From: Platynereis dumerilii
Lineage: Eukaryota > Annelida > Polychaeta > Phyllodocida > Nereididae
Reading direction: 5' to 3'
DNA: 64,000 nucleotides
Assembly: GCA_026936325.1 (NCBI GenBank)
Contig: JAPTHN010000018.1
Coordinates: 8,017,658-8,081,657 of the forward strand
Shown here piece after piece: positions 57,214 through 64,000 of this stretch. Position numbers and translations under genes: made by a program. Each line of letters opens with the position of its first letter. Position 1 is the first letter of the stretch. The notes under the pieces are model-generated. The model was not told where the DNA came from and searched no databases. It saw nothing but the letters and a program-made list of their open reading frames with translations.

Positions 57214-60200
57214 GACAGACATGACATGACAGACAGACAGACATATAGTTTTTATTCGACCAAAGTAATGCTCTTTTTTTTGACAAGTTAATCACATAAC
57301 ATATATATACATATATAAATGGTCTAGGAGGCATACACGTTGGCTGGAGCCGCTTATGTATATGACCCCCTAATAATTACAGATCTATAATAATATTTAC
57401 AAATTTTTGATTTTGCTGCACTACTATTTAGAAAGATAGATATGAGATTTTATAACATATATATGTAAAACAAGTAATTATTTTTTACTAACTTTTAGAA
57501 AGAAGAAGAAGAAAAAAAAAAAAATATATATATATATATATAGGTTACTACATGATGGGAACAATTTAACAACTTATCAATGATAAATCATCTATATTGT
57601 CACTTAATTAAGTAAAAACAATATGTCATATCAGTGGGCTATCTCAATCCACAAATGTAACAATCCTGAATAGTACAATCTGTTGGATAGGCATCTATCC
57701 TCATCCTTTTTATATAAGAACTCAGACCATTAATACTATGGGTATGCAATTTGTCTAAAATTGCTGGTGATGCATCATTTACTATTTTGGGTATACGGTT
57801 TTTTATTGAACAGTTGGAAAAACTATAGTTTAGTCGAGGCATGACTAACTTATGTCTGTCTCTGGTAGGGTAGGGATGAATGTCTGACTGCATTTGGAAA
57901 TTTAGTTCAAGAAAATATTTTGGGACTTCTCGATTTATGAATTTATGGTAGAATTTCAGTTCTTGCACATATAGAATATCCGAAAGTTTTAGGGCATTCA
58001 TTCTTTTGAATAATGGATTAGTATGAGCATTGTACTTACTTTTACTAATAATTCTCATAGACTTTTTCTGAGGTTTGACCAGTTTGGTATGTTTTGGTCC
58101 CCATAGCAGGATACCATATAGTAACTGGGAGAAAATAAGGGAATTATAAATGATAAGTAGAGTTTCTGATGGTAGGTATGATTTCATGCGGTTCATTACC
58201 CCTAATGTCTTTGCAACTTTCATTTGAACCTTATGAATATGTTCATTCCAAGTCAGACATTCATCCACTGTAATACCTAAAAAGTCAAAAGCTGTCACTC
58301 GTTCCAGTTTGTCACCGTCTAAAAATAAATTCATGTCACTAATAACTTTGTTTTTGGGATGAAAAAGCATATACTTTGTTTTAGAAACATTCAAAGATAA
58401 CTTGTTAAGCTTTAACCAAGTACTAAGTTTTTCTAATTCACTGTTTAGTTTTGACTCTTGTATGTTTGACCTATTATTTTTTGAGGATAGCATTGTTAAC
58501 AAAGTTGTATCATCAGCATACATAACAAAGCTGAACACATCCGTGGACCTGTCAAAGTCATTCATATAGATAAGAAAGAAGAGGGGGCCTAATATAGAAC
58601 CCTGGGGCACTCCTGTTACTATAGGTAGTAGTTCAGATTTAGACTCATCATATTCAACAAATTGTTGTCTGTCTGTTAAGTAAGATTGACATAGTTTGTA
58701 TGAGTTTCCTGATATTCCATAATGGCTAAGTTTGCTTAAAAGTATAGAGTGGTCGAGAGTATCAAATGCCTTTGACAGGTCCAAGAATATGTTCAGTGGT
58801 GTTTCTTTCTTTTCTAAGCCATCAATCACTCTATCTATATTTTCAATAACTGCGTATTCTGTATTATGCTTTTCTCTAAATCCATATTGACTCGGAAATA
58901 ATAAGCTAAGAGATTCAAAGTGTGTATTCAATTGTTGGTGCATCACTTTTTCAAAAATTTTTGATATTGCCGGCAATACTGAAATTGGGCGATAGTTTCC
59001 TATAACAGTGTTGTCATCTTTTTTATGAACTGGCACAATTCGTGCAATTTTTAATTTCTGTGGAAACATGCCTGTTTTAATAGATTGGTTTATAATTATC
59101 ATCAGAGGGGATGCTATTGTTTCTTTTATATCTTTCAGGAATTTTGTAGAGAGTCCATCTACGCCACGGCTAGTTTTTGTTGGTAGTTTATTAATGATAC
59201 GAGAAACATTTTCCTCTGAAATTTCATGAAACTCAAATCTTTGGTGCGTCACATCAGGTAGAAAATTGCGAAAGGTTGTATTACTATTCGGTAGCCTTAT
59301 TTTTCTTGCTAAGCTAGGACCTAAATCATTGAAGTACTGGTTAAATTTATTAGCTATATCTTGAGGATTCGATATGTTTTCGCCATTTATCTTGAAGAAC
59401 TTTGGTAGGTTTTTCTTATTATTGGTTTGATTAATTAACTCTTTTATAGTGATCCAGGTATTTTTTATGTCTTTTTTAAAAGTTCTGAATTTATCATTGT
59501 AATACTTTTGTTTGGCGGATCTAATACTTGTCTTTAATATCTTATTGAAAGTTGCAAGGTTAATCTGCAAAATGCCATGGGATGGAGAGTCTCTAGGAGT
59601 CTTTTTTAGTTTAATATAAAGCTTATCACGGAATTTTATTGAGTTCAGTATGCCTCTTGTTATCCATTTGTTGTTTTTATGCTTATATTTATTGAATCGT
59701 ACTCTTTTCAGAGGAAAATGTTTCTCTTTCAGATCTTTCAGGATATCATCCAAAATGTTATAATTTTCATCAGCTGTCTCCTTTGTCAGTTGGACATTAA
59801 AATCATAGGAGGCAAGATCAGCCTTGAATTTTCTTACAGAATCATCATCATAACGCTGCAGATTTACATATTTGGGAGTTCTTTTAGATCTTTTTAAATA
59901 GTCAAAGCAAACAAAGTATGGCTGGTGATCAGATAGGTTATTTGTGAGTATTCCACAAGTTGTTTTTGAGAAATCTTTGGATAACTTGCAGAATGCATTA
60001 TCAATAAGAGTAGCACTATTTCTTGAAATTCTGGTAGGCAGCGTTATCTTAGGAATTAAGCTATGTGAAATCATAGATTCAAAAAAATCATTACATTTTG
60101 TTCTATCTTTCAGCTTCAGTAAGTCAATATTAAAATCTCCAAAAAAAGCAATGTTTGCTGTGTTTTGATGAAACTGATCATAGAGTAAATTAAATTCATT

Positions 60201-60643
60201 AATAAATTCATCATAATCTGCATTTGTTTCTTTTGGAAGTCTATAAACATTACCAAGTACAATCTTCGTGTTTGAGTGACTGTCAACCAGAATTTCAAGA
60301 ATTTGATGTTCCCAGGATAGGTGATTTTCAGTATTAATAGATAGGTCTTTATATTGATAACCACATTTTAAGTAGACAGCTAAACCTCCATGTAAGCTAC
60401 ATGTTCTCGTTCTACTAATTAAATTATATCCCTCCATATTTAGGGCCTGTCGACCTGAATTGTGGCTTTCATGTTTATATATTTTTCCCTTTTCAAGACA
60501 GGAAATAACTTGGATCTTCGCCTGTTAATTTCATTTGTGAATTGGTCTTTCAGAAAGTAATTGCTTCCATTTAGGTAGAAACATGCTGCCCACATGTTGA
60601 TTGCTGGTCTATTTTTTTTATCAATGTTTTGTCACAGCTTTCA
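57214..60643 (-). mobile_element. LINE-A, unit 3
   Basis: Third collinear copy; same boundaries and 3' tail as 1211-4640. Confidence 0.9.
57639..60437 (-). CDS. LINE-A ORF2, 932 codons, unit 3
   Basis: Differs from unit 1 by Thr to Ile in 'SPSHGxLQIN' and Pro to Ser in 'VNDAxPAIL'; the frame is uninterrupted. A third open copy of a 2.8 kb frame with so few changes points to very recent amplification or ongoing homogenisation, not selection on the LINE. Confidence 0.93.
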   Translation of the reverse strand: MEGYNLISRTRTCSLHGGLAVYLKCGYQYKDLSINTENHLSWEHQILEILVDSHSNTKIVLGNVYRLPKETNADYDEFINEFNLLYDQFHQNTANIAFFGDFNIDLLKLKDRTKCNDFFESMISHSLIPKITLPTRISRNSATLIDNAFCKLSKDFSKTTCGILTNNLSDHQPYFVCFDYLKRSKRTPKYVNLQRYDDDSVRKFKADLASYDFNVQLTKETADENYNILDDILKDLKEKHFPLKRVRFNKYKHKNNKWITRGILNSIKFRDKLYIKLKKTPRDSPSHGILQINLATFNKILKTSIRSAKQKYYNDKFRTFKKDIKNTWITIKELINQTNNKKNLPKFFKINGENISNPQDIANKFNQYFNDLGPSLARKIRLPNSNTTFRNFLPDVTHQRFEFHEISEENVSRIINKLPTKTSRGVDGLSTKFLKDIKETIASPLMIIINQSIKTGMFPQKLKIARIVPVHKKDDNTVIGNYRPISVLPAISKIFEKVMHQQLNTHFESLSLLFPSQYGFREKHNTEYAVIENIDRVIDGLEKKETPLNIFLDLSKAFDTLDHSILLSKLSHYGISGNSYKLCQSYLTDRQQFVEYDESKSELLPIVTGVPQGSILGPLFFLIYMNDFDRSTDVFSFVMYADDTTLLTMLSSKNNRSNIQESKLNSELEKLSTWLKLNKLSLNVSKTKYMLFHPKNKVISDMNLFLDGDKLERVTAFDFLGITVDECLTWNEHIHKVQMKVAKTLGVMNRMKSYLPSETLLIIYNSLIFSQLLYGILLWGPKHTKLVKPQKKSMRIISKSKYNAHTNPLFKRMNALKLSDILYVQELKFYHKFINREVPKYFLELNFQMQSDIHPYPTRDRHKLVMPRLNYSFSNCSIKNRIPKIVNDASPAILDKLHTHSINGLSSYIKRMRIDAYPTDCTIQDCYICGLR

Positions 60644-63600
60644 ATCATTATAGCAGCTTTTTCGGAGTTTTATCGAGCTGTCATCAAAGTCGATTCCAGC
60701 TCTTGCTGGCCCATGTTGACCAACTATTTCAATCATCCTTCGCTTCATTGCTGTGCCTCTTCGAGTCCTAATTAGCCTACCAAGTGCATAAATGCAGGAC
60801 GTAAAGCCCCAATCATCCATCCAGCCATCTTTTCACGCAAAGTGATCGGGAATAATATTCCTTACTTGATCTTGGTATTTCATGATATATATTATGCTGA
60901 ATCTTCTTCTTTACTTCAATGTAACTAGCACAAAAAAATCCCACCCAATAATTTTCTTCGTCATGTTTTGTTTGTAATTTTCGAAACAAACAAAACCCTT
61001 TCCACTAGCAGTGGAGTAAAGTTTTATTCAAAGATGACACATTTTTGTTCCCAGAAAGTTATGGTACATCATTAGGGTGGACTCCTCCGTGCAGTAAGTT
61101 GGTACACATAGTTTCTAGTGCTATGATTTGTGAACCTGCCTTTCAAGCCTGTATTACTGGCAGTTCTCTTCATTATTGTTAACAAATTGTACAGCCCCAT
61201 CGGTTTATTCTTAAATACGAAATTTAGTTGTTAACAAATTAGGGATTGGCGATGACAAAAAGTGGGCATCATGTAAATTTGTAGTTTCCAGCATCTCTTG
61301 ATTGAATTTGTTCAGACAACATAATTTAATTCACTGTTACAAAATTATTATCATGAATTCAGAATTCAATCACTTGATATTTCTGGTGTCTAACACAAAT
61401 TCGGGAAAGTTTGACACAGTGCAGTCTGGGGAATTGTGACTATGATAAGGGGAATTTTGCAAGTTCTTTCCTTTTCTGATACCATACTGTTTCCAGTGTC
61501 TTATTCCACTTTCACTACCAACATTTTCTAGAAAAAAAAATTAGCCTTTTTGCAGTACAAACAGTGGTTTTAATAATTTGAGTACTTAAAATGTGCTATT
61601 TTTGTGCTCTGGGATAGCAATGGGCTAAATATGAGTCAGACAATTGCACTGTAGAAGCTTTCTGTAATGATATAGTGCGAGACAAGTCCTTCTGCTTTTG
61701 CATGTTGGCAGTTCCGTAAACATTCAAGGATACCAAATTTTTGTGCCTAGAAAGTTGTGCCACATCATAAGGGTGGACTCTTCCATCCAGTTAGTTGGGA
61801 CACATTGATTTTCTGGCCATTCTCTTCATGATTTTTTGACCATTGGTTAAGCCTCATTAGTCGGTTCTTATACCAACTTTTATTGTGAACAAGATTAGGG
61901 ATTGAAAAAAGGGGGGCGTCCTGTAAATTCATGGATACAGGCCTGTTGCTTGCAAATAATTCATAGGCCTTTACTTGGCATCTCTCTGAGGCAACCTGAA
62001 AAAAAATTTGCTTGAAGGATATTGAGTTTCCATTGGCCCCATTTTTGTTGCTGTCTCTGTCAATTCAACAACAGAGTCATTGCCATTTTCCCGCCTTTTT
62101 GGATCAATGTCCCCCTATTTTAATTAAATGTTTTGTTTTACTTTCTTGTACCCTTCTACACCGAAAGCGTTTTTGAATGCTGGGCCTCACAGAATGTTGA
62201 AGTCTTGAAAATGCTTGCCATTATCTTGTCCAAATTGTCTCATTACTCCCCTGACCTCAGCCTTCTTTGGCAGATTTCCTAATTCACTTTGCATCGAGGT
62301 TTTCTTTTTTGACAACAGCACTCATCAGGCTTGGTCAGCTTGAAGAGGGGGTCTCTTTTAGGAAACAATTCACTATACTGGGCTGTGAAAATGAATGTAT
62401 TTGGCAACTGACAAACATTGTTATTTAGTGGTTAATTTTGGGGCTACAATGACATGACGTCACAAATCTATTGTAGAATTTATCATTTAGTCTTGACATT
62501 AATTGAACTTCTGAAGAGCTTCCAAATAACTTCAATGGAGTCGATAATGTCCTGTCCAATAAGGCGAAGAGATCCAGGTTCTTCCCTTAACATCTTCATC
62601 GGGTGGCATCGGTCGGATCTGGAAGGTAAATATAAAATTTGATCTGTACCAGGATTATACACCTGTTGACTCACAATAAGTTTCATGAACTTACTAAAGT
62701 ATGCAAACTCGCCAAAGCCTGGTAGGCCCACTTTCGTACAACCATCACAACTCCTGCCTTCTCCAAATGGATCTCGTGCAAAACAAAAATACTTACATTA
62801 TCATTGAGCCAAGCACTTGGTTTTCGCAAAATTTCGATCTCCCTTTTGCTTAAATTTTCAAAGCAATTTCCAATTTGAGAAAGTTCTCATTTGTGACAGT
62901 TTCTTTCATGCCAACTTTACAGCTTTCCAGCCTGGTGCACGCCCCTAATTTCTTTACCAGGTTTATCTTGGGAGCCGCATTCCCTCCGGGAATAGGCAGG
63001 ACTCTTATGCAGGTTGAATCTGTTGGTCAGAAAACTGCTCACCGTGCAGATTGGTCACAACTTTCCATCCTGACCTAGTTGACCTTCATAACCCAAAAAG
63101 GCTTGCAGGGTTGTAACCCACCTCACCTCACCCCGGTTTTTCAGCAGCCAGTAGTCTTCCAATAGAGATTCTTGGGAAGAGCTGACACTCATCAGCTTGG
63201 AGAGAGGATTGTCCTCTTCTGATTGAGCTGGAGCACTGCCTTCGAGAGGAGACCGTATATCCTTTCATGGTTTTCCATTTTATACCTTTCCTGCTTGGTG
63301 ACATGATGACTTTCCTTGGTCAAAACTTGCCCAGCTGGACAACTTTTCGACATACTCATCAAGATTCTAGCCTGATGCTATGCAGTCATGCAGCGGATCA
63401 TGGGGTTCTTTGTCTTGCATGCAAGGCCATACCAATGAATCATTCCTCTGCTTTTGCAAATTCCTGTTGATACCAATGGTAATCACAATTGAATACTGGA
63501 TTCATGACTCGATTTGCTGTCCAAATCAACTTCTTTACCAGTGGTAAGCAATAAGTGATTTGATGGCAAGTGCTTCGGAGGCTTCATGTGGAATTCAGAT

Positions 63601-64000
63601 CATCTTCTCGTTGTATAACATGGCAGTGCATCACCCATCTGGATTTTGTAGTGTATAAGCTTCCAGTTTTTCTCAGCTGAGTTACCATGTCAGGTCTCTT
63701 TCATCTCTCTTTAGAGTCATCCCTGTCTGGCAGTCGCGAAGGCAGTTATATCTCTTCCCTTGTAGGTCAGTTTCCATGTGAAGTCTGTGTCATGTGCAAT
63801 GTGAGATTTTGTGTTTAGTCACTCATCTTTGTATGCCATTGCTATAAATTATCTGTCAAAAAATATGGTAGTCTTCCCAAAGTTCACCAAAACTTGAACT
63901 CAAGGGTGTCTCTTTATTTGATTTTGCTTTGGAAATAAGTTATAACTTTTAGCTATCAACATATATACCGCCAAATAGTAGGTTTGTCAGTCAGTAATTG

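Larger units (their letters stand above)
56007..64000. repeat. Tandem unit 3, partial
   Basis: About 8 kb of a third unit is present and is cut by the window end at the position equivalent to about 36005 of unit 2. It matches unit 2 at some variant sites (for example gatggattt near 56440) and unit 1 at others (for example gaaagtttgacac near 61405). It has private diverged patches at 56144-56235 and 63090-63180. Confidence 0.96.

Overview
The window is metazoan genomic DNA: AT-rich, very low coding density, packed with non-LTR retrotransposons, SINE-like tails, inverted-repeat DNA elements and old coding fossils. No bacterial-type operon and no intact host gene is visible. Three short repeats ending in (ACTC)n/(CTCA)n after an 'AGACxTxAAxCACC' core resemble sequence common in gastropod (especially vetigastropod) genomes, so a mollusc is my best guess; that part is recall, not proof.

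The dominant structure is a head-to-tail tandem array of a ~28 kb unit. Unit 1 is 1-28005, unit 2 is 28006-56006, and unit 3 starts at 56007 and runs off the end (about 8 kb present). The units are nearly identical over long stretches, including shared stops, frameshifts and indels in dead elements. Short patches are clearly more diverged. Every element below therefore recurs at about +28,000 and, for the first 8 kb of the unit, again at about +56,000.

Layout of one unit (unit 1 coordinates; nearly all recognisable coding sequence is on the minus strand). 1-1210: dispersed-repeat modules. 1211-4640: LINE-A, with an open 932-codon endonuclease/RT frame and a 60-codon remnant of its ORF1. 4640-8260: dispersed modules, fossil gag-like and tyrosine-recombinase-like coding scraps. 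8269-9964: a foldback-like structure, two inverted minisatellite arrays of TGTCC/GGACA motifs around a tRNA-like sequence. 10554-13669: a second foldback-like element whose ~365 bp inverted ends are built from subrepeats; it carries poly(A) retroposed inserts, including the 3' end of another LINE. 13690-16500: gag-like fossil, coiled-coil frame and a splice-acceptor-bounded exon-like piece. 16801-18064: a 5'-truncated Rex1/Babar-like LINE. 18200-19700: dispersed modules. 19735-24975: LINE-B, whose ORF1 joins a complete NADAR (YbiA-like) domain to an SGNH-hydrolase domain and whose ORF2 has an endonuclease but has lost the catalytic palm of the RT. 25000-28005: more modules, a MADF-type mini-ORF and a tyrosine-recombinase N-terminal fragment.

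These parts do not form a pathway. The picture is a repeat-rich locus that collected and lost mobile elements and was then amplified as one large unit, with later exchange between units. The items most worth following are the 28 kb array itself, the NADAR-SGNH ORF1 of LINE-B, and the tRNA-like sequence between inverted minisatellite arms.
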